A DNA stretch of 45,294 nucleotides from Pseudomonadota bacterium (GTDB lineage: Bacteria; Pseudomonadota; Gammaproteobacteria; Burkholderiales; Methylophilaceae). The stretch lies in the NCBI GenBank assembly GCA_029556915.1, contig JAKQIT010000144.1, positions 1 to 45,294 of the forward strand. Direction: 5' to 3'. Position numbers and translations under genes: made by a program. Below the pieces are notes generated by a model. The model saw only the letters and a list, made by a program, of their open reading frames with translations. It was not told the origin of the DNA and searched no databases. Numbering within the stretch: position 1 is the stretch's first letter; each line of letters opens with the position of its first letter. Of the stretch, positions 24,716 to 35,977 are shown in pieces.

Positions 24716-25645
24716 ATGAAGACAGCAATCCAGTTTAATCAAATTCATAAGCATTTCGGTAGCCTGCATGCTTTAAAAGGCATAGATCTAACGATTCCCC
24801 AGGGTGAATTTTTTGGCTTACTTGGTCCAAACGGAGCAGGTAAGTCTACACTTATCAACATTCTTGCGGGTTTGCTTAAGCCTACTTCGGGTACAGCGAG
24901 TGTAATGGGACATGATGTGGTAGTTGATTATCAAGCTGCGCGCATGGCTTTAGGTGTTGTGCCGCAAGAGTTGGTGTTTGACCCCTTTTTTAATGTGCGT
25001 GAAATGCTGCGTTTTCAAGCAGGTTACTTTGGGCGTGGGCAGGAAAATGACGCATGGGTAGATGAGATTCTTGAAGGTTTAGGTCTCACGGATAAAGCGC
25101 ATACCAATATGCGCAAGCTATCAGGCGGCATGAAGCGCCGTGCATTGATTGCACAGGCTTTAGCACATAAGCCCCCTGTGATTGTCTTGGACGAGCCGAC
25201 AGCCGGAGTGGATGTTGAGTTGAGGCAGATGCTATGGGAATTTATTAAAAAATTGAATCGTGAAGGCCACACCATAATCCTAACCACCCACTACTTGGAG
25301 GAGGCGGAAACTTTATGCTCGCGCGTAGCGATGATGAAGCAGGGTCAAGTAGTGGCGCTGGATAGCACCGCAAATTTATTAAATAAATTTGCAGGTAAAA
25401 ATTTACGTTTAGTATTGGGTAACTCGCCCTTACCAGCATCATTATTACCAATGCAAAAAAGTGGTGAAAATGGAGTGTATATGTTAGCTTTAGATGAGTT
25501 AAGTCAAATGGAATTTGCGCTAGGTGAATTGCGCAAATCGAATGTGTCAATTGAAGACATGCAGCTCATAGAGCCTGATTTAGAGGATGTATTTCTTTCG
25601 CTAGTAGGTTCAGCATCTGATGGTGCCAAAGAGGTGTGCGCATGA
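24716..25645 (+). CDS. ABC-2 type transporter ATPase (YadG-like)
   Basis: The product is 309 aa. Walker A is GPNGAGKST, then come the Q-loop PQELVFDPFF, the signature KLSGGMKRRALIAQAL, Walker B VIVLDEPTAGVD and the switch TTHYLEEAETLC. A C-terminal extension of about 80 residues is usual in the drug/lipid exporter subgroup (DRA/YadG). It overlaps its permease gene by 4 bp (ATGA). The substrate is unknown. In betaproteobacteria this pair commonly sits between mla and bolA/murA, which suggests an envelope role. Confidence 0.9.
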   Translation: MKTAIQFNQIHKHFGSLHALKGIDLTIPQGEFFGLLGPNGAGKSTLINILAGLLKPTSGTASVMGHDVVVDYQAARMALGVVPQELVFDPFFNVREMLRFQAGYFGRGQENDAWVDEILEGLGLTDKAHTNMRKLSGGMKRRALIAQALAHKPPVIVLDEPTAGVDVELRQMLWEFIKKLNREGHTIILTTHYLEEAETLCSRVAMMKQGQVVALDSTANLLNKFAGKNLRLVLGNSPLPASLLPMQKSGENGVYMLALDELSQMEFALGELRKSNVSIEDMQLIEPDLEDVFLSLVGSASDGAKEVCA

Positions 25646-26418
25646 ATTTAATCAATACCAATAATCGCGGGACTTACACGCTTTTTAAAAAAGAAATTTT
25701 ACGTTTTTGGCGGGTAGCTTTTCAAACCATGGCTTCCCCTGTGCTGACTGCTCTACTATATTTGCTAATATTTTCACATGTATTAGAAGGCAAGGTTCAA
25801 GTGTACGATAGCGTACCCTACACTGCATTCTTGATTCCAGGTTTAATCATGATGTCACTTTTGCAAAATGCTTTTGCGAACAGTTCGTCAAGTCTGATTC
25901 AGTCAAAAGTGATGGGAAATATTGTATTTATTTTGCTCACACCGCTGAGTTACTTACAGTTTTATATTGCGTTACTGGGTGCAGCAATGGTACGGGGTTT
26001 GTTTGTGGGTTTGGCGATTTACTTAGTGGCTTTATTTTTTGTCAAATTACCTATCGCACATTTGGGCTGGATAATCATTTTTGCAATTTTAGGTAGTGCG
26101 TTACTTGGAACGTTTGGCATTATTGCGGGTATCTGGGCTGATAAGTTTGACCAAATGGCTGCATTTCAAAATTTTGTGATTATGCCGCTCACGTTTTTAT
26201 CTGGTGTGTTTTATTCCATTCATTCATTGCCTGTGTTTTGGCAGATGGTGTCAAAATTCAACCCATTTTTTTATATGATAGACGGTTTTAGATATGGTTT
26301 TTTTGGCAAAGGCGATGTTTCGCCATGGATAAGTCTCGCTGTGGTAATTGCATTTTTATTCGCATTAGCATGGGTGTGCCTAAAAATGTTAAAATCTGGC
26401 TATAAATTAAGAGGTTAA
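25642..26418 (+). CDS. ABC-2 type transporter permease (YadH-like)
   Basis: The product is 258 aa. The start was set at the ATG in the ATGA overlap, with GAGGTG 6 bases upstream; a GTG two codons earlier is in frame but less likely. Six membrane helices are predicted. SALLGTFGIIAGIWADKFDQMAAFQNFVIMPLTFLSGVFYSI is the ABC-2 signature region. It forms an exporter with the preceding ATPase. Confidence 0.9.
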   Translation: MNLINTNNRGTYTLFKKEILRFWRVAFQTMASPVLTALLYLLIFSHVLEGKVQVYDSVPYTAFLIPGLIMMSLLQNAFANSSSSLIQSKVMGNIVFILLTPLSYLQFYIALLGAAMVRGLFVGLAIYLVALFFVKLPIAHLGWIIIFAILGSALLGTFGIIAGIWADKFDQMAAFQNFVIMPLTFLSGVFYSIHSLPVFWQMVSKFNPFFYMIDGFRYGFFGKGDVSPWISLAVVIAFLFALAWVCLKMLKSGYKLRG

Positions 26419-26423
26419 ACTGC

Positions 26424-26669
26424 ATGTTAAGTGCTGCACAACTAGAGGAATATATCCGCCAAGGTTTGGCATGCGATTACATTAAGGTGTTAGGTGATGA
26501 CGGCACGCATTTTGAAGCGGTTATCGTCAGTCCAGCTTTTACAGGTAAAAGTATGGTGCAACAGCATCAGCTAGTTTATGGTGCGCTGGGTGATCGCATG
26601 CGTGCTGAAATACATGCACTTTCAATGAAAACTTATAGCCCGCAAAAGTGGGTGGAAATTAATCAATAG
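26424..26669 (+). CDS. BolA/IbaG-family protein
   Basis: The product is 81 aa with a single BolA fold. Visible features are DGTHFEAVIVSPAFTGKSMVQQHQLVYGALGDRM and the terminal HALSMKTYSP. The His in the variable loop and the conserved C-terminal His (EIHALSMKTYSP) are the ligands by which BolA proteins share a [2Fe-2S] cluster with a CGFS glutaredoxin. The next gene encodes exactly such a glutaredoxin. It is close to IbaG, which also precedes murA in enterobacteria. Confidence 0.88.
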   Translation: MLSAAQLEEYIRQGLACDYIKVLGDDGTHFEAVIVSPAFTGKSMVQQHQLVYGALGDRMRAEIHALSMKTYSPQKWVEINQ

Positions 26670-26679
26670 GATATCAAAA

Positions 26680-26991
26680 ATGGATACACAGGCAAAAATT
26701 AAAGAAACCGTTACCAGTAACCCCGTGGTGCTCTATATGAAGGGCAATCCGAAGTTTCCACAATGTGGATTTTCAAATCTAGCTACGCAAATTTTAGATG
26801 CTTGCCAAGCCAAATACGTGACGGTGGATGTTTTGCAAGATCAAGGGATTCGCGAAGGCATAAAGCAATTTGCCAATTGGCCTACTATTCCGCAGTTGTA
26901 TATTAAAGGGGAGTTTGTCGGTGGGTCAGATATTATGCGTGCCATGTATGAAAGTGGCGAACTTCAAACTATGTTGAATGCGACTAAATAA
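26680..26991 (+). CDS. grxD: Monothiol glutaredoxin, Grx4/GrxD type
   Basis: The product is 103 aa. It has MKGNPKFPQCGFSNLA with the CGFS active site, WPTIPQLYIKGEFVGGSDIMRAMYESGEL (TIP and GGSDI glutathione-binding motifs). It carries and transfers [2Fe-2S] clusters and pairs with the BolA-type protein encoded 10 bp upstream. Its TAA is followed at once by the TTG start of murA. Confidence 0.94.
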   Translation: MDTQAKIKETVTSNPVVLYMKGNPKFPQCGFSNLATQILDACQAKYVTVDVLQDQGIREGIKQFANWPTIPQLYIKGEFVGGSDIMRAMYESGELQTMLNATK

Positions 26992-28260
<1,269 letters not shown>

Positions 28261-28263
28261 ATC

Positions 28264-28905
28264 ATGATTACCATTGCGCTTTCTAAGGGTCGTATTTTTG
28301 AAGAAACCACACCATTGCTGGCTGCTGCAGGTATTGTGCCGGCAGAAAATCCTGAGGCTTCACGCAAGCTGATTATTGGCACCAATCGTGAAGATGTGCG
28401 TCTTATCATCGTGCGTGCTACCGATGTGCCCACTTATGTGCAATATGGTGCGGCAGATTTAGGCATCGCGGGTAAAGATGTGCTAGATGAGCATGGTGGC
28501 GAAGGCCTCTATCAGCCACTTGATTTGCAGATTGCAAAATGCAAAATGATGGTCGCGGTGCGTAACGATTTTGATTATGAAGCCAGCATTCGTCAGGGCG
28601 CAAGGCTAAAAGTGGTGACTAAATACGTTAAAACTGCGCGTGAGCACTTTGCCGCTAAAGGCATGCATGTGGATTTGATTAAGCTTTATGGTTCGATGGA
28701 GCTTGGTCCACTGGTTGGGTTGGCCGACGCGATAGTTGACTTAGTGAGTACGGGCAGCACCTTGCGCGCAAACAACTTAAAAGCAGTTGAAGACGTGGGT
28801 GATATTAGCTCCCGTTTGGTGGTTAACCAAGCTTCATTAAAATTAAACCGCGCAAAGCTGCAACCGATTATGGAGGCTATTAAAATCGCCTCTGAGCGTA
28901 AATGA
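28264..28905 (+). CDS. hisG: HisG, ATP phosphoribosyltransferase (short form)
   Basis: The product is 213 aa, the short HisG lacking the C-terminal regulatory domain. [34 protein letters not shown]-like [14 protein letters not shown] and [26 protein letters not shown] mark the family. It catalyses step one of histidine synthesis. Short forms need the HisS-like partner HisZ to be active, and hisZ is not in this window. It begins 4 bases after murA, and hisD follows after 18 bases. Confidence 0.95.
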   Translation: MITIALSKGRIFEETTPLLAAAGIVPAENPEASRKLIIGTNREDVRLIIVRATDVPTYVQYGAADLGIAGKDVLDEHGGEGLYQPLDLQIAKCKMMVAVRNDFDYEASIRQGARLKVVTKYVKTAREHFAAKGMHVDLIKLYGSMELGPLVGLADAIVDLVSTGSTLRANNLKAVEDVGDISSRLVVNQASLKLNRAKLQPIMEAIKIASERK

Positions 28906-28923
28906 AAAGCGAAAAGAAATAAC

Positions 28924-30225
28924 ATGAACATTAGAAAATTATCTACAAAAGATGCCAGCTTTGATACTGATTTAAAAGCATTGTTGGCCTTTGAGACGGC
29001 CCAAGATGACAGCATAGACGTTGTTGTAGCCAATATTTTAAAAGATGTAAAAACACGCGGTGATGCGGCTGTGCTGGAATATACCAGTCGTTTTGATAAA
29101 ACAAATGCAAGCAACTTAGCAGAGCTTGAAATTACGCAAGCAGAGTTGCAAGCTGCTTTAAATGGTTTGCCAGCTGACCAGCGCGATGCACTAAAAATTG
29201 CCGCAGAGCGTGTGCGTAGTTACCACGAAAAGCAATTGATGCAATCTTGGAGCTATACCGAAGCCGATGGCACATTGCTGGGTCAACAAGTGACTTCATT
29301 AGACCGCGCTGGTTTATATGTGCCAGGTGGTAAAGCGGCCTATCCATCTAGTGTATTGATGAATGCGATTCCTGCCAAAGTGGCAGGTGTTAAAGAACTC
29401 ATCATGGTGGTGCCAACGCCTAATGGTGAGCGCAATCAGTTGGTGTTAGCTGCTGCGGCTGTTTGTGGTGTTGATCGTGTATTTTGCATCGGTGGCGCGC
29501 AAGCGGTGGGCGCATTAGCCTATGGCACGCAAACGGTACCACAAGTGGATAAAGTGGTTGGGCCAGGCAATGCCTACGTGGCAGCAGCTAAGCGCCGTGT
29601 GTTTGGCGTGGTGGGTATTGATATGGTGGCGGGCCCATCAGAAATTTTAGTGATATGCGATGGAAAAACCAACCCAGATTGGGTGGCGATGGATTTATTT
29701 AGCCAAGCTGAACATGATGAATTAGCGCAGGCGATTTTACTATGTCCAGATGCAGATTTTTTAGAAAAAGTAAGTGCCAGCATCCTCAAATTGGTTGAAG
29801 AGATGCCGCGCAAAGATATAATCCGCACTTCATTAACTGATCGAGGCGCGCTAATTAAAGTGCGTGATTTAGACGAGGCAGCCGACATTTGCAATTACAT
29901 CGCCCCTGAGCACTTAGAATTATCCATGGATGAGCCGTTAGCATTTAGCAAAAAAATTAAACACGCTGGCGCGATTTTTATGGGTAAAAATACTTGTGAA
30001 TCTCTGGGGGATTATTGTGCTGGTCCAAACCACGTGTTGCCCACCTCACGCACAGCGCGCTTTAGTTCACCATTGGGCGTTTATGATTTCCAAAAGCGTT
30101 CTAGCTTAATTATGGTGTCAGAAGCAGGCGCACAAGTGCTAGGTAAAGTGGCCGCAACTTTAGCTTATGGCGAGGGTTTGCAAGCGCATGCTAGAAGCGC
30201 AGAATATAGACTAAAAAATAACTGA
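28924..30225 (+). CDS. hisD: HisD, histidinol dehydrogenase
   Basis: The product is 433 aa. [77 protein letters not shown] and [10 protein letters not shown] are all family blocks, including the Zn-binding and catalytic His residues. It performs the last two oxidations from histidinol to histidine. It is separated from hisC by 129 bp that contain a REP-like repeat. Confidence 0.96.
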   Translation: MNIRKLSTKDASFDTDLKALLAFETAQDDSIDVVVANILKDVKTRGDAAVLEYTSRFDKTNASNLAELEITQAELQAALNGLPADQRDALKIAAERVRSYHEKQLMQSWSYTEADGTLLGQQVTSLDRAGLYVPGGKAAYPSSVLMNAIPAKVAGVKELIMVVPTPNGERNQLVLAAAAVCGVDRVFCIGGAQAVGALAYGTQTVPQVDKVVGPGNAYVAAAKRRVFGVVGIDMVAGPSEILVICDGKTNPDWVAMDLFSQAEHDELAQAILLCPDADFLEKVSASILKLVEEMPRKDIIRTSLTDRGALIKVRDLDEAADICNYIAPEHLELSMDEPLAFSKKIKHAGAIFMGKNTCESLGDYCAGPNHVLPTSRTARFSSPLGVYDFQKRSSLIMVSEAGAQVLGKVAATLAYGEGLQAHARSAEYRLKNN

Positions 30226-30263
30226 TTTATTGCGTTATTTTTAAGGTTATCAAAACCATCGGC

Positions 30264-30292
30264 CTGGAAGCCGCATGGATACTGGCTTCCAG
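30264..30292 (-). repeat. REP-like palindrome, copy 2 (inverted orientation)
   Basis: CTGGAAGCC, loop GCATGGATACT, then GGCTTCCAG: a perfect 9-bp stem, with the loop the reverse complement of copy 1. It lies inside the histidine cluster between hisD and hisC. Confidence 0.78.
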
Positions 30293-30354
30293 AGCATCAA
30301 AAATGTGTACGCATGAATATAATGCTAAATTTTAGACGATTAAATAGGTAAAAA

Positions 30355-31416
30355 ATGAGTCAATTCTGGAGTGATATTGTTCATCAACTGACGCCCTATG
30401 TGCCCGGTGAACAACCTAAGTTAAGCAATTTAACCAAGCTCAATACTAACGAAAATCCATATCCACCCAGCCCTAAGGTGCTAGAAGCGCTTAAAGCGCA
30501 AGCGGCAGAAACACTACGTTTGTATCCTGACCCCAATTCGGATAAATTAAAAGCAGCCATAGCGGAATACCACGGCTTGAATAGTAATCAGGTGTTTGTA
30601 GGTAATGGCTCTGACGAAGTGTTGGCGCATGTTTTTCAGGCATTGCTTAAGCATGATAAACCGCTTTTATTCCCAGATATTAGCTATAGTTTTTATCCAG
30701 TTTATTGCGGACTATATCAAATTGATTTTGAGACAATCGCGCTTAATGCGCAGTTTGAAATTGATTTAAATGATTATGCTAAACCCAATGGCGGCATTAT
30801 TTTCCCTAATCCTAATGCACCTACAGGTATTCCGTTAGCGTTAGAAAAAATTGAGCAACTATTAAAGTCAAATACAAGGTCAGTCGTGGTGGTAGATGAG
30901 GCGTATGTGGATTTTGGTACTGAATCCGCAGTCCATCTGATCAAGCAATATCCTAACTTATTAGTGGTGCATACCTTGTCAAAATCACGCTCATTAGCTG
31001 GGTTGCGCGTGGGTTACGCACTGGGAAGTCCTGACCTGATTGAAGCCCTAATTCGGGTTAAAGACAGTTTTAACTCGTACCCAATAGATCGTTTTGCTGA
31101 GGCAGGTGCTATTGCGGCGATGCAAGATAAGGCTTATTTTGAAGAGACGCGGCAAAAAGTGATGGCTACGCGCCAAAGCTTAATTAACCAAATGCAAGCT
31201 CTAGGTTTTGACGTTTTGCCATCTGGGGCAAATTTTATTTTTGCAAAACACAAAACGCGTGCTGGCGTAGAATTAACTGCCCACTTACGTGAGCAAGGTA
31301 TTATCGTGCGTCAATTTAAATCACCCAGTCGTATTGCCGATTATTTGCGCATTACGATAGGGACAGATGCACAGTCGGCAACCTTAATTAGCTGTCTAAC
31401 CGCACTGCTAAAGTAA
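30355..31416 (+). CDS. hisC: HisC, histidinol-phosphate aminotransferase
   Basis: The product is 353 aa. [44 protein letters not shown] and the PLP-binding Lys in [17 protein letters not shown] are the class II aminotransferase features. Its final ITIGTD region is also present. It converts imidazole acetol phosphate to histidinol phosphate. It is followed by 170 bp and the hps gene rather than directly by hisB. Confidence 0.95.
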   Translation: MSQFWSDIVHQLTPYVPGEQPKLSNLTKLNTNENPYPPSPKVLEALKAQAAETLRLYPDPNSDKLKAAIAEYHGLNSNQVFVGNGSDEVLAHVFQALLKHDKPLLFPDISYSFYPVYCGLYQIDFETIALNAQFEIDLNDYAKPNGGIIFPNPNAPTGIPLALEKIEQLLKSNTRSVVVVDEAYVDFGTESAVHLIKQYPNLLVVHTLSKSRSLAGLRVGYALGSPDLIEALIRVKDSFNSYPIDRFAEAGAIAAMQDKAYFEETRQKVMATRQSLINQMQALGFDVLPSGANFIFAKHKTRAGVELTAHLREQGIIVRQFKSPSRIADYLRITIGTDAQSATLISCLTALLK

Positions 31417-31586
31417 TAAAAATTAGCGTCAAAAAGTAGTAAATAAAGTAAAAAAGTGTTTAATTTCTGACTAAACGCATGGTATTATCGCGCAATGTGT
31501 GTTTCTACACAAAAATTATTTTAAATTTGACTTTTTAATCTCAAGTAGATATTCCGAGTTATCTACTTTATAAGGGAGGATGTAGC

Positions 31587-32645
31587 ATGGCACTAACCCA
31601 AATGGCATTAGACTCATTAGATTTTGACGCAACCGTAGCTTTAGCAACTAAAGTTGCCCCGCACGTAGATATTTTAGAAATTGGTACCCCTTGCATTAAG
31701 CACAATGGTATTAAATTACTAGAAACATTACGCGCTAAATTTCCTAATAATAAAATTTTAGTTGACCTTAAAACAATGGACGCAGGTTTCTACGAATCTG
31801 AGCCATTCTACAAAGCCGGTGCAGATATCATTACTGTATTGGGTACAGCGGATATTGGCACAATCAAAGGTGTGATTGATGCAGCTAACAAATATGGTAA
31901 ACAAGCGCAAGTTGACTTAATCAACGTTACAGACAAAAAAGCACGTACATTAGAAGTGGCTAAATTAGGCGCTCACATTATCGGCGTGCATACAGGTTTA
32001 GATCAACAAGCTGCAGGTCAAACACCTTTCACTGATTTAGCTTTAGTTAATAGCTTGAATACAGGCGCTAAAGTTTCAGTTGCTGGTGGCATTAAAGCGG
32101 CTACTGTAAAACAAGTAATTGATGCAGGTGCAAACATTGTGGTTGCGGGTGCAGCAATCTATGGCGCGGCTGACCCAGCCGCTGCAGCTAAAGAAATCAC
32201 TGGTTTGGCACGCGCTGGCGACGTTAAAGAGTCAGCAGGTGGCTTCAACTGGCTACCATGGGTGCTAGCAATTGGTGCTGGTATTTTAGGCTTGTTCTTG
32301 TTAAAAGGTTGCAATAAACCAGCGGAACCAGTAGTTGATGGTGCAGCAGTTGAGCAAACAATGCCTGCAGAGGGCGCAGCGACAGAAGCTGCACCAGCTG
32401 TAGAAGGTTCAGCGCCAGCTGCTACCGAAGCAGCGCCTGTAGAAGGTGCCGCTCCAGCAGCTACTGAAGCAACGCCAACAGAAGGCGCCGCCCCAGCAGC
32501 TACTGAACCAGCAGCAGAAGCAGCGCCAGCCGCTGATGCAAACGTTGTAGAGCAAGTGAAAGATGCTGCCGCTACAGCCGCAGAGGTTAAAACTGATGGT
32601 TTAGTGGGTGCTGCCAAAGAGGCAGCAGGTGATGCAGCGAAATAA
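31587..32645 (+). CDS. hps: 3-hexulose-6-phosphate synthase with an added membrane helix and Ala/Pro/Glu-rich tail
   Basis: The product is 352 aa. Residues 1 to about 212 form an HPS of the OMP decarboxylase superfamily: DILEIGTPCIK, the DxKxxD motif at D60-K62-D65 (VDLKTMDAG), GVHTGLDQQ and VSVAGGIK. It condenses formaldehyde with ribulose 5-phosphate, the entry step of the RuMP pathway. Normal HPS ends near 210 aa. Here GGFNWLPWVLAIGAGILGLF (about 219-238) adds a membrane helix, followed by KGCNKPAEP and a tail with three 13-residue repeats (272-310, EGAAPAATEA type), ending GAAKEAAGDAAK. The start has a strong AGGGAGG site. It sits between hisC and hisB with its own leader and terminator. 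Confidence 0.93.
   Translation: MALTQMALDSLDFDATVALATKVAPHVDILEIGTPCIKHNGIKLLETLRAKFPNNKILVDLKTMDAGFYESEPFYKAGADIITVLGTADIGTIKGVIDAANKYGKQAQVDLINVTDKKARTLEVAKLGAHIIGVHTGLDQQAAGQTPFTDLALVNSLNTGAKVSVAGGIKAATVKQVIDAGANIVVAGAAIYGAADPAAAAKEITGLARAGDVKESAGGFNWLPWVLAIGAGILGLFLLKGCNKPAEPVVDGAAVEQTMPAEGAATEAAPAVEGSAPAATEAAPVEGAAPAATEATPTEGAAPAATEPAAEAAPAADANVVEQVKDAAATAAEVKTDGLVGAAKEAAGDAAK
32400..32516 (+). repeat. 39-bp tandem repeat in the hps tail
   Basis: Three consecutive 13-codon units encode VEGSAPAATEAAP, VEGAAPAATEATP and TEGAAPAATEPAA. The copies are diverged at the DNA level. Copy number may vary between strains. Confidence 0.75.
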
Positions 32646-32675
32646 CTTGTACTAATAAACTCAAATGAGTGTTGC

Positions 32676-32703
32676 AAAAAACCGGTCAATAGACCGGTTT
32701 TTT
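32676..32703 (+). terminator. Strong terminator after hps
   Basis: AAAAAACCGGTC-AATA-GACCGGTTTTTT is a perfect 12-bp stem with an A tract on one side and a T tract on the other. It is 30 bases past the hps stop and would separate hps from hisB. Confidence 0.93.
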
Positions 32704-32796
32704 GTTATTAGGCTGGGTTTTATGCGTAGGATACTCGAAAAATTAATTTTTTAGGTTAGAATGTATCCACATAATTATATAGTAGTTAAAATTCAC

Positions 32797-33384
32797 ATGC
32801 GCAATGCAGAAGTCGTTAGAAATACCCTAGAAACGCAAATTACTGCGAGCATCAATTTGGATGGATCGGGCGTTTCACAATTTACCACGGGTTTAGGTTT
32901 TTTAGACCACATGCTTGATCAAATTGCTCGTCACGGTATGATGGATATTGCTGTGAATGCCAAAGGTGATTTACATATAGATGCGCATCACACAGTGGAA
33001 GATATTGGCATTACGCTAGGTCAAGCTTTTAGCAAAGCTATTGGTGACAAAAAAGGTATCTATCGTTATGGCCACGCTTACGTGCCGCTCGATGAGGCTT
33101 TATCACGCGTGGTGCTGGATATTTCTGGCCGCCCAGGACTAACGTTTAGTTGCCAATTTACCCGCGCTTCAATTGGCGAGTTCGAGGTAGATTTAATTCA
33201 CGAGTTTTTTCAAGGGTTTGTCAACCATGCTAATATCACATTGCATATTGACAACCTAAAGGGTCATAATGCGCACCATCAAGCTGAAACTATCTTTAAG
33301 GCTTTTGGAAGAGCACTCCGCATGGCGGTTGCCCTAGATAGCCGTATGGCAGGTATTATGCCTTCCACCAAAGGTAGTTTATAA
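32797..33384 (+). CDS. hisB: HisB, imidazoleglycerol-phosphate dehydratase (monofunctional)
   Basis: From this ATG the protein is 195 aa and starts [15 protein letters not shown], as in the family. An in-frame ATG at 32761, after a weak AGGTT site, would add 12 residues. Metal-binding motifs are [10 protein letters not shown] and [11 protein letters not shown], with [13 protein letters not shown] and [11 protein letters not shown]. It dehydrates imidazoleglycerol phosphate. It lacks the phosphatase domain found in enterobacterial HisB. It must be read from a promoter after the hps terminator, or by read-through. Confidence 0.94.
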   Translation: MRNAEVVRNTLETQITASINLDGSGVSQFTTGLGFLDHMLDQIARHGMMDIAVNAKGDLHIDAHHTVEDIGITLGQAFSKAIGDKKGIYRYGHAYVPLDEALSRVVLDISGRPGLTFSCQFTRASIGEFEVDLIHEFFQGFVNHANITLHIDNLKGHNAHHQAETIFKAFGRALRMAVALDSRMAGIMPSTKGSL

Positions 33385-33407
33385 AGCAAACTTTGCCTTA
33401 ATTTCGT

Positions 33408-34052
33408 ATGAAAAAAATTAATATTGCAGTCGTTGACTATGGCATGGGTAATCTACGCTCAGTGTCTAAAGCGTTAGAGCATGTTGCGCCGAATAAAACT
33501 GTATTAGTAACTAGCAATTCAGATGATATTGTTAATGCTGAACGCGTGGTTTTTCCGGGTCAAGGAGCGATGCCCGATTGCATTCGAGAGCTTGATGCGC
33601 GTGGCCTGCGAGAGTCTGTGCTACAGGCGGCAAGAAATAAGCCTTTTTTAGGGATTTGTATTGGCCTGCAAATGTTATTTGAGCATTCTGAAGAAGGAAA
33701 TGCTACAGGTCTAGAGGTTTTTAACGGCAATGTTACACGTTTTGCGCCAGCTAAAATGTTTGATGAGAATGGTGAAAAACTCAAAGTGCCACACATGGGT
33801 TGGAATCAAGTCAATCAAACACAAGCACACGCTTTATGGCAAAATATTGCAGATGGAGCACGCTTTTATTATGTGCACAGTTATTACGTGCAACCTACTG
33901 ATATTAGCTTAATTGCAGGTGAGAGTGAATATCCGTTCCGATTTACTTGCGCCATTGCACGGGATAATTTATTTGCAGTACAGTTTCATCCAGAAAAAAG
34001 TGCGCAGTCAGGCTTGCAATTACTCAGCAATTTCGTAAACTGGCAACCTTAA
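33408..34052 (+). CDS. hisH: HisH, glutamine amidotransferase subunit of IGP synthase
   Basis: The product is 214 aa, a class I glutamine amidotransferase. The nucleophile Cys is in FLGICIGLQMLFE, and the His/Glu pair is in VQFHPEKS. VDYGMGNLRSV is the usual opening. It releases ammonia to HisF, encoded two genes downstream, to form imidazoleglycerol phosphate and AICAR. Confidence 0.95.
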   Translation: MKKINIAVVDYGMGNLRSVSKALEHVAPNKTVLVTSNSDDIVNAERVVFPGQGAMPDCIRELDARGLRESVLQAARNKPFLGICIGLQMLFEHSEEGNATGLEVFNGNVTRFAPAKMFDENGEKLKVPHMGWNQVNQTQAHALWQNIADGARFYYVHSYYVQPTDISLIAGESEYPFRFTCAIARDNLFAVQFHPEKSAQSGLQLLSNFVNWQP

Positions 34053-34090
34053 CAAATTTCATTTAACACAATTATACGTTTATATTCATC

Positions 34091-34834
34091 ATGTTAATTA
34101 TTCCTGCAATTGATCTTAAAGACGGCCACTGCGTCAGACTCAAACAAGGCTTAATGGAAGAGTCTACGGTATTTTCTGAAGACCCAGGCGCTATGGCGCG
34201 CCATTGGGTCGATTTGGGCGGCAAACGTCTGCACTTAGTTGACTTAAACGGTGCATTTGCTGGCAAGCCGATTAACGAAGGCGCGATTAAATCGATTGTA
34301 AATGCGGTGAAAGGTGAGATTCCCATTCAGCTTGGCGGTGGAATTCGTGATTTAGAAACCATAGAGCGCTATTTAGACGATGGTATTGACTATGTCATTA
34401 TCGGGACTGCGGCAGTGAAAACACCAGGTTTTTTGCATGAGGCATGTGACGCTTTTCCTGGACAAATCATGGTTGGCTTGGATGCCAAAGATGGCAAGGT
34501 GGCGATTGATGGGTGGTCTAAACTCACAGGGCATGATGTCATTGATTTAGCCAAAAAATTTGAAGACTATGGGGTGAGTTCTATTGTTTATACCGACATT
34601 GGGCGTGATGGTATGCTTACAGGTGTAAATATTGAGGCAACGGTCGCTTTGGCGCAAGCTTTAACCATACCTGTTATCGCAAGTGGAGGGGTAACCAATC
34701 TAGATGATGTACGCAAACTTTGTGCGGTGGCTGATGAAGGCATTATTGGTGCTATTACTGGCCGCGCGATATATGAAGGTTCGTTAGACTTTGCGGCGGC
34801 ACAAAAATTAGCGGATGAGTTAAGTGCTGGCTAA
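34091..34834 (+). CDS. hisA: HisA, ProFAR isomerase
   Basis: The product is 247 aa, a (beta/alpha)8 barrel. [19 protein letters not shown] contains the first catalytic Asp, and [14 protein letters not shown] the second. [20 protein letters not shown] and [10 protein letters not shown] bind phosphate. It opens the ribose ring of ProFAR by isomerisation. It overlaps hisF by 11 bp. Confidence 0.95.
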   Translation: MLIIPAIDLKDGHCVRLKQGLMEESTVFSEDPGAMARHWVDLGGKRLHLVDLNGAFAGKPINEGAIKSIVNAVKGEIPIQLGGGIRDLETIERYLDDGIDYVIIGTAAVKTPGFLHEACDAFPGQIMVGLDAKDGKVAIDGWSKLTGHDVIDLAKKFEDYGVSSIVYTDIGRDGMLTGVNIEATVALAQALTIPVIASGGVTNLDDVRKLCAVADEGIIGAITGRAIYEGSLDFAAAQKLADELSAG

Positions 34835-35588
34835 ACGTATTATTCCGTGTTTAGACGTGACTGATGGTCGCGTGGTTAAAGGCGTTAACTTTCTTGAATT
34901 GCGTGATGCGGGCGACCCTGTTGAAATCGCCAAGCGTTATGATGAGCAAGGAGCAGACGAGCTTACCTTTTTAGATATTACGGCAAGTTCGGATAATCGT
35001 GGTTTGTTGTTGAACATCATTGAAGAAGTCGCTTCGCAAGTGTTTATTCCGCTTACGGTGGGTGGCGGCGTGCGTGAGGTGGATGACGTGCGGCGTTTAT
35101 TGAATGCGGGCGCAGATAAAGTGAGTATTAACACTACGGCCGTCTTAAACCCACAAATGGTACAGGCTGCAGCTGCTCGTTTCGGCTCGCAATGTATTGT
35201 AGTTGCAATCGATGCCAAAAAAGTTGAGAATCAACCTTTTGAGTGGGAGGTATTTACCCACGGTGGGCGAAAACCAACGGGCTTAGATGCTGTCAAATGG
35301 GCTGAACAGATGGTGAGCCTTGGCGCCGGTGAGTTGTTAGTGACCAGCATGGACAGAGACGGTACCAAGATTGGCTTTAATAATCCACTCAACCGTGCGA
35401 TTTCAAATGCTGTAGATGTGCCGATTATAGCCTCGGGTGGTGTAGGTAATTTGCAGCATTTGGTGGATGGCATAAAATTAGGCGGTGCGGATGCGGTGTT
35501 AGCTGCAAGTATTTTCCACTATGGTGAATATACTGTACAACAGGCCAAAGAATATATGCGTGAGCATGGAATTGAAGTTCGGCTATGA
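34824..35588 (+). CDS. hisF: HisF, cyclase subunit of IGP synthase
   Basis: The product is 254 aa, homologous to His[20 protein letters not shown] gives the first catalytic Asp and [14 protein letters not shown] the second. LTVGGGVR and [12 protein letters not shown] bind phosphate. It acts as a dimer with HisH. It overlaps hisA and hisI (4 bp, ATGA). Confidence 0.96.
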   Translation: MLAKRIIPCLDVTDGRVVKGVNFLELRDAGDPVEIAKRYDEQGADELTFLDITASSDNRGLLLNIIEEVASQVFIPLTVGGGVREVDDVRRLLNAGADKVSINTTAVLNPQMVQAAAARFGSQCIVVAIDAKKVENQPFEWEVFTHGGRKPTGLDAVKWAEQMVSLGAGELLVTSMDRDGTKIGFNNPLNRAISNAVDVPIIASGGVGNLQHLVDGIKLGGADAVLAASIFHYGEYTVQQAKEYMREHGIEVRL

Positions 35589-35977
35589 GTTGGTTAGACG
35601 CTGTTAAATGGGATGCTAACGGCCTTGTGCCTGTGATAGCGCAAGCACATGATTCTGGCTGTGTACTCATGTTTGCATGGATGAATCGTGATGCTCTGCA
35701 ACTCACATATGATACTAAGAAGGCTGTGTATTGGTCACGCTCGCGCAATAAACTATGGCGCAAGGGTGAAGAGTCTGGCCATACGCAAATTGTGCATGAA
35801 ATCCGCTTGGACTGCGATGAAGATGTGGTGTTGTTGAAAGTTGAGCAAATCGGTGACATTGCATGCCATACAGGGCGGCATAGTTGCTTCTTCCAAAAAC
35901 TAGATAATAAGCAATGGGTGACAGATCAGCCGGTGATTAAAAACCCGAGTGAGATTTATACGGAAGTTAAAAAGTGA
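35585..35977 (+). CDS. hisI: HisI, phosphoribosyl-AMP cyclohydrolase
   Basis: The product is 130 aa and monofunctional. [35 protein letters not shown] and the metal-binding Cys residues of [12 protein letters not shown] and [10 protein letters not shown] are present. It hydrolyses PR-AMP. HisE is encoded separately by the next gene (4-bp overlap) instead of being fused as in enterobacteria. Confidence 0.95.
   Translation: MSWLDAVKWDANGLVPVIAQAHDSGCVLMFAWMNRDALQLTYDTKKAVYWSRSRNKLWRKGEESGHTQIVHEIRLDCDEDVVLLKVEQIGDIACHTGRHSCFFQKLDNKQWVTDQPVIKNPSEIYTEVKK

Noticed and set aside
28262-28264. Histidine-type attenuator before hisG
   Set aside because: hisG starts 4 bases after murA. There is no leader peptide with a His run.
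32159-32689. Long minus-strand frame (176 aa) opposite hps
   Set aside because: It is the antisense of the Ala/Pro-rich hps tail. GC-rich codons for Ala leave the opposite frame open. It has no ribosome site and no motif.
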